Of a stretch of 64,000 nt of DNA, positions 55,724 to 64,000 are shown one piece after another (within the stretch, counting starts at the first letter, position 1; each line of letters opens with the position of its first letter). Source of the DNA: Scytonema hofmannii PCC 7110 (GTDB lineage: Bacteria; Cyanobacteriota; Cyanobacteriia; Cyanobacteriales; Nostocaceae); the NCBI RefSeq assembly GCF_000346485.2, contig NZ_KQ976354.1, positions 1,208,982 to 1,272,981 of the forward strand, in the 5' to 3' direction. The position numbers and the translations under genes were made by a program. The notes beneath the pieces were generated by a model. The model was given only the letters and a program-made list of their open reading frames with translations, was not told the DNA's origin and made no database searches.

Positions 55724-56566
55724 TTACTCCACTTTATCTAAATCTATGCCCAACTGACGCAAGCGTTCTGTTAATTTTTCTGCTCTTCTTTTTGCTTCAT
55801 CTGCTTCTTGTTTAGCTTGTTGTGTTTCTTGTTTAGCTTGTTGTGTTTCTTGTTTAGCTTGTTGTGCTTCTTGTTTAGCAGCAATTGCTTCTTCGGAAGG
55901 ATGGGGGATTAATTCACCATTCAAAGTCAGCCATCGCAACCATAATCGTGGTATCCCGCGAAATGACCCCTCCCACAATCCCAAACTTAAACCCAGCTCT
56001 GGTATCAGCAAGCGTCCATCCGTCAAATTCATGACTTGATACTCACCATCTACCAAGCGAAATCCTTGTAGTTTATTCGTATAACGACTAAAGATTACAT
56101 AATAAGGAACCTGTAAAATCTTCTCATACACGAACCACTTGGTAGGAGGTTCATCTGGCTCACTTTCAGTTTCTCCCAAATCTTCGTCTTCCGTACCGGG
56201 AGATAACAACTCAACTACAACAGTGGGATTGACTTTTTCTTGCCAAGTCACATAACTTAAACGTAAATCTTGCCCTTGATATAACCTTTGAACTCCCACC
56301 ACACCAAACCAATCGGGACGTTTATACCACAGAGTATGCTCCACATCGTAGTAGAGATTCAGGTCAATCGCACTGTAAACTAGTTCTGGGTTCCAACCAT
56401 CTGGTAGAAAAGTTAACATTAATAGCAATGGCTGAAATAAGTGAAATTCGTCTGGCAAACCGGGTTCCTCTGGATTGTCACTTGGTAGATCGTACATTGT
56501 CGGTAGTGTTTCGTCTACAGGAACTGGCAGTTGAGATTGAGGAATAAAGCGAGTTGGAGATGTCAT
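55724..56566 (-). CDS. Uma2 family (DUF820) protein, short coiled-coil variant
   Basis: A 280-residue protein nearly identical to the previous one in the core (DWFGVVGVQRLYQGQDLRLS, VNPTVVVELLSPGTEDEDLG). It has fewer heptads (KQEAQQA, KQETQQA twice, KQEADEA). Here the PGTEDEDLG motif keeps Asp where the neighbouring copy has His. The upstream region matches that of the gene at 27109, so this is probably the original of the tandem pair. Confidence 0.87.
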   Translation of the reverse strand: MTSPTRFIPQSQLPVPVDETLPTMYDLPSDNPEEPGLPDEFHLFQPLLLMLTFLPDGWNPELVYSAIDLNLYYDVEHTLWYKRPDWFGVVGVQRLYQGQDLRLSYVTWQEKVNPTVVVELLSPGTEDEDLGETESEPDEPPTKWFVYEKILQVPYYVIFSRYTNKLQGFRLVDGEYQVMNLTDGRLLIPELGLSLGLWEGSFRGIPRLWLRWLTLNGELIPHPSEEAIAAKQEAQQAKQETQQAKQETQQAKQEADEAKRRAEKLTERLRQLGIDLDKVE

Positions 56567-56811
56567 GATGTAATCAGAGCGCTACTAGTCAAGAAAACCT
56601 TCTGCTCGCTATGTAGAGCAGATACGTTCATTATGACTAATAGTTTGCCTAACAACACTTTTTACTGCTTTACAAACCGATTTCAGCGAATCGCACTAGC
56701 CCTTATGCTCTGCTTATCGCGCCAAGGGTAGTCCTTGTCAGATGAAAGAGCATTGATGTCGTTCTTAGTTTGTGGCAATTGTGTGAGACTTTTAAGTTCT
56801 TAATAATTATT
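56567..56811. other. Spacer left of the insertion sequence
   Basis: Bases 56567-56670 match the promoter-side region of the Uma2 gene at 27109. The remainder shows no trace of the missing 3' end of the interrupted exoprotein gene on either strand. Confidence 0.55.
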
Positions 56812-58511
56812 TAGGGCTTGCTGAAAAAGAAAAAAAGGAGACAGTCTCTAAATTCTCAGACTATAGAAGTATATTCAGGTGCAAGAGAGGAGGGTAGAAT
56901 AGCCAAAAATGCTTGCATCACTGCGATCGGCAGCATCAAGTATGCTGTTAGTAACCATGTACCGAAAACAGGGACAAACTTCAATCCCAACTGAAAACTT
57001 TGAACTCCCGTTCGAGGGCAAGTTATCAGAAGATAATCGTTGGGTAATGATGGCTGCTTTCATTCCTTGGACAGAATTTGAAGAAGAATATTCTTCATTT
57101 TTCTCAGTAGAGATGGGAGCACCTGCCAAATCTTTTCGGATGGCATTAGGGGCATTAATAATCAAAGAAAAGTTGGGGATAAGCGATAGAGAAACAGTAG
57201 AGCAAATTAAAGAAAATCCTTATCTACAGTACTTTATAGGAATGTCATATTATAGTAATGAAGCTCCATTTGATGCATCAATGTTGGTACATTTTCGGGA
57301 AAGAATTAGTGTGGAGCTTGTTAACAAAGTGAATCAAGAAATGGTGAAGAAGATGCTAGAAGCAACATCTTCTAAACTATCTGAAAAAAAAACAGAATCA
57401 CCAGAAGAAGAAGGTGAGACACCCAAAAATCGGGGAAAATTAATAATAGATGCAACTTGTGCTCCGGGTGATATCAGCTATCCGACAGATTTAGAGCTAC
57501 TCAATCAAGCAAGAAAACAGACAGAGAAAATTATAGACTTACTTTACGAACAGACTTTGGGTCAATTAGAGAAAAAACCAAGAACCTATAGAGAGAGGGC
57601 TAGAAAGGATTATCTAGCAGTCGCTAAAAAACGTCGCGTTTCCCAAAAAGACAGGAGAAAAGCAATTAGAAAACAACTTCAATATATCAAAAGAAACTTA
57701 TCTCATATTGAACAGCTAATTATTTCAGGAGCCTCTCTGGAAGATTTAAGTCACAGACAATATAAGATGTTGCTTGTAGTTGCAGAAGTCTACCGTCAAC
57801 AACTCTGGTTGTATGAAAATAAAAAACAGAGTATTGACGACCGCATTGTCAGTTTAACCCAACCACATATCCGTCCAATTGTCCGAGGGAAAGCTGGTAA
57901 ATCGGTAGAATTTGGGGCAAAATTGTCTGCTAGTTGCTTTGAAGGATATATATTTTTAGACCATATAAGTTGGGATAATTTTAATGAATCAGGAGACTTA
58001 AAAGCTCAAGTAGAAGCCTTTAAAAATTACACAGGGTACTATCCAGAATCTGTTCATGTTGATAAAATTTATCGCACAAGAGAGAACCGAGCTTGGTGTA
58101 AAGAAAGAGGTATTATAATGAGCGGACCTCCTTTAGGAAGACCCCCAGCTAATGTTAGTAAAGAAAAAAAGAAACAAGATTTAGAATCTGAGAGAATTCG
58201 TAATTGTATTGAGGGAAAATTTGGACAGGGGAAAAGAAGATTTAGCCTCAATCGCGTGATGACGAAACTTGCTCATACTTCTGAAACTGCAATTGCTATT
58301 ACTTTTTTAGTGATGAATCTTTCTACTCAGCTCTCGCGGCTATTTTATGCTTTTTTATGTCTATTTTTTAAAACTACACCTTTTTCCCCATTTACTATTA
58401 TTGAAAATAATCAGTCCTTAAATCATAGATAGCATCTGCTTATATTAGACCCTTGTTGAGTAACTAATCAATTCTTATCTTGCTGTTTTCTGACTTTTTC
58501 AGCAAGCCCTA
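56812..58511. mobile_element. Complete DDE insertion sequence
   Basis: About 1.70 kb, bounded by perfect 18-bp terminal inverted repeats: TAGGGCTTGCTGAAAAAG at 56812-56829 and its complement CTTTTTCAGCAAGCCCTA at 58494-58511. It carries one full-length transposase gene. The flanks are AT-rich (TTATT on the left, TTTAC on the right) and give at most a 2-3-bp target duplication. The right end lies inside the exoprotein gene; the left flank is unrelated sequence, so a deletion probably accompanied or followed insertion. Confidence 0.88.
56957..58432 (+). CDS. Transposase (DUF772-type N-terminus, DDE; IS5/IS1182-like)
   Basis: About 491 residues from MYRKQGQTSIPTENFELPF; an upstream ATG at 56909 adds 16 residues. 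The N-terminal DUF772-like domain contains FRMALGALIIKEKLGISDRE, ENPYLQYFIGM and FDASMLVHFRERIS. DDE residues appear to be Asp in LIIDATCAPGDISYP, Asp in ESVHVDKIYRTREN, and Glu in CIEGKFGQGKRRFSLNRV. A Lys/Arg-rich insert lies between the first two. The frame is intact, so the element may still be active. Confidence 0.87.
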   Translation: MYRKQGQTSIPTENFELPFEGKLSEDNRWVMMAAFIPWTEFEEEYSSFFSVEMGAPAKSFRMALGALIIKEKLGISDRETVEQIKENPYLQYFIGMSYYSNEAPFDASMLVHFRERISVELVNKVNQEMVKKMLEATSSKLSEKKTESPEEEGETPKNRGKLIIDATCAPGDISYPTDLELLNQARKQTEKIIDLLYEQTLGQLEKKPRTYRERARKDYLAVAKKRRVSQKDRRKAIRKQLQYIKRNLSHIEQLIISGASLEDLSHRQYKMLLVVAEVYRQQLWLYENKKQSIDDRIVSLTQPHIRPIVRGKAGKSVEFGAKLSASCFEGYIFLDHISWDNFNESGDLKAQVEAFKNYTGYYPESVHVDKIYRTRENRAWCKERGIIMSGPPLGRPPANVSKEKKKQDLESERIRNCIEGKFGQGKRRFSLNRVMTKLAHTSETAIAITFLVMNLSTQLSRLFYAFLCLFFKTTPFSPFTIIENNQSLNHR

Positions 58512-61500
58512 TTTACAATAGCGTTGTTGTCAGGTGCAATGAGATTAACAGCACCTGCAACGCCTAAGTCAGAACTGGCTGTAATATCACTTTTCTCAGT
58601 TCGCCTTGGACGTGACTCGATTCCAAAGATACCTTGAGAATTTATTTGGACGTTACCACCTCTACCTTGAAAAGCATTAGCGGTGATATTGCTATCTTCT
58701 TCTGGAATAGCGATGATATACTTCGAGTTGATGCTGATGTTACCGCCATCACCACCCAGCCGTGCAGTTCCTGCAGTCGTAGAGATTTGACTTCCACGGC
58801 GTAGAAGCAGTAAGTCTCTGACTTGTAGTGTGATATTGCCGCCGTTACCTGATGCAGATTCAGCAATGAACGTCGCGCTATTGTCTAAACGAATTTGGGG
58901 TGCGGTAACTTCAATGTCGCCTGCTGCTCCTGAACTTAGAGAACGAACAAACAAGCCACTGACAGCTTCAGGATTTGCGATCGCACTGAAGCCAGAAACA
59001 TTGACATAATCTGTGGCGTTGATTTGAATTTTTCCTGCATCTCCTTTTCCAGAGGTACTGGCAGTTAGTTGAGCGCCATCAGTTAAAGAAACTGAGCCAG
59101 ATGTAATGTTAATGTTTCCCCCTTTACCAATTGCCCCACTTCCCAAGGTGCTGACAATACCACTAGCTCCATTCTTCCTCCCAGCAATCGTCACCGCGCC
59201 TGTGACATTCACGTTGACATTCCCCGCCTGACCTTGTCCGGCACTCTGATTGAAAGATGCTTGACGAACAAAGGTTCCTAGTTCAGCACCATCTTTGAGG
59301 GATAGTGTTGCAGCACTGATGTTGATGTCGCCACCTTTGCCCACACCTTGTGATTCCACACTGGTGAAGATGTAACTGTTACTAGCAGCAGACACAGAAT
59401 CCTTTGCTTGCACCAACACACTGCCTGCATCCCCTTTTCCAGAGGTGCTGGCACTCAATTGAGCATCATCAGTTAAAGAAACTGAGCCAGATGTGACATT
59501 AATGTTTCCCCCTTTACCAATCGCCCCACTTCCCAAATAGCTGAAAATACCACTAGCTCCATTGTTCTCCCCAGCAATCGTCACCGCTCCTGTGACATTG
59601 ACGTTGACATTCCCCGCCTGACCTTGTCCGGCAATCCGGTTGAAAGATGCTTCACGAACACTGGTTGACAGTTGAGCGCCATCCTTGAGGGACAGTGTTG
59701 CCGCACTAATGTTGACGTCGCCACCTTTGCCCACACCTTGTGATTCCACATTGCTGAAGATATAACTGTTACCAGCAACAGACACAGAATCCTTTGCTTG
59801 CACCAACACACTGCCTGCATCCCCTTTTCCAAAGGTGCTGGCAATTAGTCGAGCACCATCAGTTAAAGAAACTGAGCCAGATGTGACATTAATGTTTCCT
59901 CCTTGACCAATCGCCCCACTTCCCAAGGTGCTGAAAATACCACTGCGATCCCCATTCTTAACCCCAGCAATCGTCACCGCTCCTGTGACATTGACGTTGA
60001 CATTCCCCGCTTGACCTTGTCCGGCACTTTGGTTGGAAGATGCCCCACTAACCCTGGTTGACAGTTGAGCGTCATTCTTGAGGAACAGTGTTGCTCCATT
60101 GATGTTGATGTCGCCACCTTTACCCACACCCTGTGATGCCACATTGCTGAAGATGTTACTGTCAGCAACAAACACAGAATCCTTTGCTTGCACCGATATA
60201 CTACCTGCATCCCCTTGTCCAGAGGTACTGGCAATTAGTACAGCGCCATCAGTTAAGGAAACTGAGCCAGATGTGAGATTAATGTTTCCCCCTTTACCAA
60301 TCGCCCCACTTCCCAAAAAGGTAGAAATACCACTAGGGAGTCTTTCCTTCACTCCAGCAATCGTCACCGCGCCTGTGACATTGACGTTGACATTCCCTGC
60401 CTGACCTTGTTTGGGTGACGGGTTGGAAGATGCTCCAAGAACACTGGTTGACAGTTGAGCGCCATCCTTGAGGGACAGTGTTGCCCCATTGATGTTGATG
60501 TCGCCACCTTTGCCCACACCCTGTGATGCCACATTGCTGAAGATGTTACTGTCAGCAGCAGACACAGAATCCTTTGCTTGCACCAACACACTGCCTGCAT
60601 CCCCTTTTCCAGAAGTGATGGTACTCAAATAAGCACCATCAGTTAAAGAAACTGAGCCAGATGTGACATTAATGTTTCCCCCTTTACCAATCGCCCCACT
60701 TCCCAAATTGCTGAAAATACCACTAGCTCCATTCTTCCTCCCAGCAATCGTCACCACTCCTGTGACATTGACGTTGACATTCCCCGCCTGACCTTGTCCG
60801 GCACTCTGGTTGGAAGATGCTCCACGAACACTGGTTGACACTTGAGCACCATCGTTGAGGGACAGTGTTGCTGCACTAATATTCACGTCGCCACCTTTGC
60901 CCACTGCTCCATTTCCCACATTGCTAAAGATGTAACTGTTATTAACGACAGAAACAGAATCCTTTGCTTGCACCGATATACTACCTGCATCCCCTTTTCC
61001 AGAAGTGCTGGCAGTTAGTCGAGCGCCATCAGTTAAGGAAACTGAGCCAGATGTGACATTAATGTTTCCCCCTTTACCACTTGCCCCACTTCCCAAATCG
61101 CTGGAAATACCACTAGGGAGTCCGTCTTTAACCCCAGCAATCGTCACCGATCCTGTGACATTCACGTTGACATTTCCCGCCTGAGCTTGTCTGAGTGACG
61201 GGTTGGAAGATGATCCAAGAACACTGGTTGACAGTTGAGCGCCACCCTTAAGGAATAGTGTTGCCGCACTGATGTTGATATCGCCACCTTTGCCCACAGC
61301 CTGCGATCCCACATTGCTGAAGATGGTACTGTCAGCGACAAACACAGAATCCTTTGCTTGCACCAACACACTGCCTGCATCCCCTTGTCCAGAGGTGCTG
61401 GCATTTAGTCGAGCGCCATCAGTTAAGGAAACTGAGCCAGATGTCACATTAATGTTTCCCCCTTTACCAATCGCCCCACTTCCCAAATAGCTGAAAATAC

Positions 61501-64000
61501 CACTAGCTCTGTTCTTCCCTCCAGCAATCGTCACCGCGCCTGTGACATTCACGTTGGCATTCCCCGCCTGACCTTGTCCGGCACTCTGGTTGGAAGATGC
61601 TTCACGAACAAAGGTTCCTAGTTGAGCGCCATCCTTAAGGGACAGTGTTGCTCCATTGATGTTGACATCGCCACCTTTGCCTACTGCTCCATTTCCCACA
61701 ATGCTAAAGATGATACTGTTACCACCAACAGATACAGAATCCTTTGCTTGCACCAATATACTGCCTGCATCTCCTTGCCCAGAGGTGCTGGCACTCAATT
61801 GAGCGCCATCAGTTAAAGAAACTGAGCCGGATGTCACATTAATGTTTCCCCCTTTACCAATTGCCCCACTTCCCAATCTGCTGAAGATATAACTGTTACC
61901 AGCAACAGACACAGAATCCTTTGCTTGCACCAACACACTGCCTGCATCCCCTTTTCCAAAGGTGCTGGCACTCAATTGAGCACCATCAGTTAAGGAAACT
62001 GAGCCAGATGTCACATTAATGTTTCCCCCTTTACCAATTGCCCCAGTTCCCAAATAGCTGAAAATACCACTAGCTCCATTCTTCCTCCCAGCAATCGTCA
62101 CCGCTCCTGTGACATTGACGTTGACATTCCCCGCTTGACCTTGTCCGCCAGTCTGGTTGGAAGATGCTCCACGAACAAAGGTTCCTAGTTGAGCGCCATC
62201 CTTGAGGGACAGTGTTGCCGCACTGATGTTGACGTCGCCACCTTTGCCCACTGCTCCATTTTCCACAGTGCTGGAGATGGTACTGTCAGCAGCAGACACA
62301 GAATCCTTTGCTTGCACCAACACACTACCTGCATCCCCTTGTCCAGAAGTGCTGGCACTCAATCGAGCACCATCAGTTAAGGAAACTGAGTCAGATGTGA
62401 CATTAATATTTCCCCCTTTACCAATCGCCCCACTTCCCAAAAAGCTGAAAATGCCACTACTGAAACCGTTCTTCCTCCCAGCAATCGTCACCGATCCTGT
62501 GACATTGACGTTGACATTTCCTGCCTGAGCTTCTCTGGGTGGTTGGTTAGAAGATGCTGCACGAACACTGGTTGACAGTTGAGCGCCATCCTTAAGGGAC
62601 AGTGTTGCTGCACGGATGTTGATATCGCCACCTTTGCCCACACCCTGTGATTCCACATCGCTGAAGATGGAACTGTTACCAGCAACAGACACAGAATCCT
62701 TTGCTTGCACCAACACACTGCCTGCATCCCCTTTTCCAAAAGTGCTGGCAATTAGTACAGCGCCATCAGTTAAGGAAACTGAGTCAGATGTGACATTAAT
62801 ATTTCCCCCTTTACCAATCGCCCCACTTCCCAAAAAGCTGAAAATACCACTGCTGGAACCGTTCTTCCTCCCAGCAATCGTCACCTCTCCTGTGACATTC
62901 ACGTTGACATTTCCTGCCTGACCTTGTCCGGCAGTCTGGTTGGAAGATGCTTCACGAACACTGGTTGACAGTTGAGCGCCATTCTTGAGGGACAGTGTTG
63001 CCCCATTGATGTTGACGTCGCCACCTTTGCCCACACCCTGTGATTCCACAATGCTGAAAATGATACTGTCAGCAACAGACACAGAATCCTTTGCTTGCAC
63101 CAATATACTGCCTGCATCCCCTTTTCCAGAGGTGCTGGCAGTTAGTCGAGCACCATCAGTTAAGGAAACTGAGCCACTGGTGACATTAATGTTTCCCGCT
63201 TTACCAATCGCCCCAGTTTCCAAGGTGCTGAAAATACCACTAGCTCCATTCTTCCTCCCAGTAATCGTTACCTCTCCTGTGACATTGACGTTGACATTCC
63301 CTGCCTGACCTTGTCCGGCAGTCTGGTTGGAAGATGCTTCACGAACAAAGGTTCCTAGTTGAGCGCCATCCTTGAGGGACAGTGTTGCCGCACTGATGTT
63401 GACGTCGCCACCTTTGCCCACACCCTGTGATTCCACAGTGCTGAAGATGTAACTGTTACCAGCAACAGACACAGAATCCTTTGCTTGCACCAACACACTG
63501 CCTGCATCCCCTTTTCCAAAAGTGCTGGCACTCAATTGAGCACCATCAGTTAAGGAAACTGAGCCACTGGTGACATTAATGTTTCCCGCTTTACCAATCG
63601 CCCCAGTTCCCAAGGTGCTGAAAATACCACTAGCTCCATTCTTCCTCCCAGTAATCGTTACCTCTCCTGTGACATTGACGTTGACATTCCCTGCCTGACC
63701 TTGTCCGGCAGTCTGGTTGGAAGATGCTTCACGAACAAAGGTTCCTAGTTGAGCGCCATCCTTGAGGGACAGTGTTGCCGCACTGATGTTGACGTCGCCA
63801 CCTTTGCCCACACCCTGTGATTCCACAGTGCTGAAGATGTAACTGTTACCAGCAACAGACACAGAATCCTTTGCTTGCACCAACACACTGCCTGCATCCC
63901 CTTTTCCAAAAGTGCTGGCACTTAATTGAACACCATTAGTTAAGGAAACTGAGCCAGTGGTGAGAATAATGTTACCCCCATTGCCATTTGCGCCTTTATA
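58499..64000 (-). CDS. TpsA-type repetitive exoprotein, 5' end off window, 3' end cut by insertion sequence
   Basis: The frame is open from the right edge to a TGA at 58501-58499 (over 1830 codons in view). It consists almost entirely of 130-residue beta-helix units (GKGGNINVTSGSVSLTDGAQ, GKGDAGSVLVQAKDSVSVAG, QAGNVNVNVTGAVTIAG), followed by the pre-terminal region AGDIEVTAPQIRLDNSATF and DLLLLRRGSQISTTAGTA. The last native residues are APDNNAIVN; R-A-C-stop comes from the insertion-sequence end. The conserved 95-residue C-terminal domain of its paralogues (NSC...SREC) is missing. The N-terminal TPS domain would lie beyond the window. Surface retention is probably altered. Confidence 0.85.
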   Translation of the reverse strand, partial: YKGANGNGGNIILTTGSVSLTNGVQLSASTFGKGDAGSVLVQAKDSVSVAGNSYIFSTVESQGVGKGGDVNISAATLSLKDGAQLGTFVREASSNQTAGQGQAGNVNVNVTGEVTITGRKNGASGIFSTLGTGAIGKAGNINVTSGSVSLTDGAQLSASTFGKGDAGSVLVQAKDSVSVAGNSYIFSTVESQGVGKGGDVNISAATLSLKDGAQLGTFVREASSNQTAGQGQAGNVNVNVTGEVTITGRKNGASGIFSTLETGAIGKAGNINVTSGSVSLTDGARLTASTSGKGDAGSILVQAKDSVSVADSIIFSIVESQGVGKGGDVNINGATLSLKNGAQLSTSVREASSNQTAGQGQAGNVNVNVTGEVTIAGRKNGSSSGIFSFLGSGAIGKGGNINVTSDSVSLTDGAVLIASTFGKGDAGSVLVQAKDSVSVAGNSSIFSDVESQGVGKGGDINIRAATLSLKDGAQLSTSVRAASSNQPPREAQAGNVNVNVTGSVTIAGRKNGFSSGIFSFLGSGAIGKGGNINVTSDSVSLTDGARLSASTSGQGDAGSVLVQAKDSVSAADSTISSTVENGAVGKGGDVNISAATLSLKDGAQLGTFVRGASSNQTGGQGQAGNVNVNVTGAVTIAGRKNGASGIFSYLGTGAIGKGGNINVTSGSVSLTDGAQLSASTFGKGDAGSVLVQAKDSVSVAGNSYIFSRLGSGAIGKGGNINVTSGSVSLTDGAQLSASTSGQGDAGSILVQAKDSVSVGGNSIIFSIVGNGAVGKGGDVNINGATLSLKDGAQLGTFVREASSNQSAGQGQAGNANVNVTGAVTIAGGKNRASGIFSYLGSGAIGKGGNINVTSGSVSLTDGARLNASTSGQGDAGSVLVQAKDSVFVADSTIFSNVGSQAVGKGGDINISAATLFLKGGAQLSTSVLGSSSNPSLRQAQAGNVNVNVTGSVTIAGVKDGLPSGISSDLGSGASGKGGNINVTSGSVSLTDGARLTASTSGKGDAGSISVQAKDSVSVVNNSYIFSNVGNGAVGKGGDVNISAATLSLNDGAQVSTSVRGASSNQSAGQGQAGNVNVNVTGVVTIAGRKNGASGIFSNLGSGAIGKGGNINVTSGSVSLTDGAYLSTITSGKGDAGSVLVQAKDSVSAADSNIFSNVASQGVGKGGDININGATLSLKDGAQLSTSVLGASSNPSPKQGQAGNVNVNVTGAVTIAGVKERLPSGISTFLGSGAIGKGGNINLTSGSVSLTDGAVLIASTSGQGDAGSISVQAKDSVFVADSNIFSNVASQGVGKGGDININGATLFLKNDAQLSTRVSGASSNQSAGQGQAGNVNVNVTGAVTIAGVKNGDRSGIFSTLGSGAIGQGGNINVTSGSVSLTDGARLIASTFGKGDAGSVLVQAKDSVSVAGNSYIFSNVESQGVGKGGDVNISAATLSLKDGAQLSTSVREASFNRIAGQGQAGNVNVNVTGAVTIAGENNGASGIFSYLGSGAIGKGGNINVTSGSVSLTDDAQLSASTSGKGDAGSVLVQAKDSVSAASNSYIFTSVESQGVGKGGDINISAATLSLKDGAELGTFVRQASFNQSAGQGQAGNVNVNVTGAVTIAGRKNGASGIVSTLGSGAIGKGGNINITSGSVSLTDGAQLTASTSGKGDAGKIQINATDYVNVSGFSAIANPEAVSGLFVRSLSSGAAGDIEVTAPQIRLDNSATFIAESASGNGGNITLQVRDLLLLRRGSQISTTAGTARLGGDGGNISINSKYIIAIPEEDSNITANAFQGRGGNVQINSQGIFGIESRPRRTEKSDITASSDLGVAGAVNLIAPDNNAIVNRAC
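59150..64000. repeat. Array of about twelve 390-bp coding repeats
   Basis: The block around GTGACATTGACGTTGACATT recurs about every 390 bp (near 59200, 59590, 59980, 60370, 60760, 61150, 61540, 62110, 62500, 62890, 63280 and 63670). One step, 61540 to 62110, is about 567 bp because an extra part-unit of 177 bp (59 codons) is inserted in frame. The two rightmost complete units are almost identical, so homogenisation is recent there. Confidence 0.88.

Larger units (their letters stand above)
54293..56566. repeat. Tandem duplication of an Uma2 gene, period 1173 bp
   Basis: CTAATATCATGTTCGGTTAA occurs at 54293 and again at 55466, and the following spacer and Uma2 gene are nearly identical. The second gene is shorter, mainly because it has fewer coiled-coil repeat units. 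The upstream region of the second copy (56567-56670) matches that of the third paralogue at 27907-28020, whereas the first copy was cut off there by the duplication joint. Confidence 0.9.

Overview
The window looks like a chromosomal segment of a filamentous, probably heterocyst-forming cyanobacterium (Nostoc/Scytonema/Tolypothrix-like). Evidence: frequent GCGATCGC (HIP1) octamers, a cyanobacterial-type RNA polymerase omega gene, a DUF1818 gene, heptanucleotide tandem repeats, several cyanobacterial filamentous-haemagglutinin-like exoproteins, and an ammonia-lyase close to the Anabaena/Nostoc PAL family. All family assignments come from reading the sequence; no database search was run.

Layout. 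(1) 1-15 kb: a TpsA-type exoprotein running off the left edge, a tRNA-Pro(GGG), a DUF1818 remnant, an Ala-rich RTX-like protein, an intact DUF1818 gene, rpoZ with a secreted-protein gene, a fasciclin protein, a GH13 amylase, and a TpsB transporter with its neighbouring TpsA. (2) 15-38 kb: an accessory region dense in toxin-antitoxin genes (PIN, UPF0175/DUF3368, DUF433/DUF5615, ParDE-like, HicA-like), many of them truncated or orphaned. It also holds a TnpB-like protein, a small heat-shock protein, Uma2 genes, and two TpsA paralogues. Each of these two paralogues is preceded by a copy of a nearly identical 1.2-kb block. (3) 38.1-54.2 kb: a compact plus-strand gene set. (4) 54.3-64 kb: a tandem duplication of an Uma2 gene, an intact DDE insertion sequence, and a fifth, highly repetitive TpsA whose 3' end is replaced by that insertion sequence.

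The most notable region is 38273-54218. In order it encodes a DAHP synthase, an aromatic amino acid ammonia-lyase, a 4-coumarate-CoA-ligase-like enzyme, a ScyA-like ThDP enzyme, a KAS III-like enzyme lacking the catalytic His, a Coq4-like protein with an intact metal motif, and a TyrA-type dehydrogenase. A membrane-fusion protein, a MacB-like permease, an ABC ATPase and two tandem cytochromes P450 follow. Read together, this is a dedicated route from the shikimate pathway through tyrosine/4-hydroxyphenylpyruvate to an activated phenylpropanoid, carbon-carbon or ester coupling, oxidative tailoring and export. It contains no polyketide synthase, NRPS or terpene gene. I do not recognise it as a described pathway and cannot deduce the product.

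The rest of the window is dominated by recombination: homogenised 390-bp repeats in exoprotein genes, segmental duplication, MITE-like elements, insertion-sequence ends and gene fragments.
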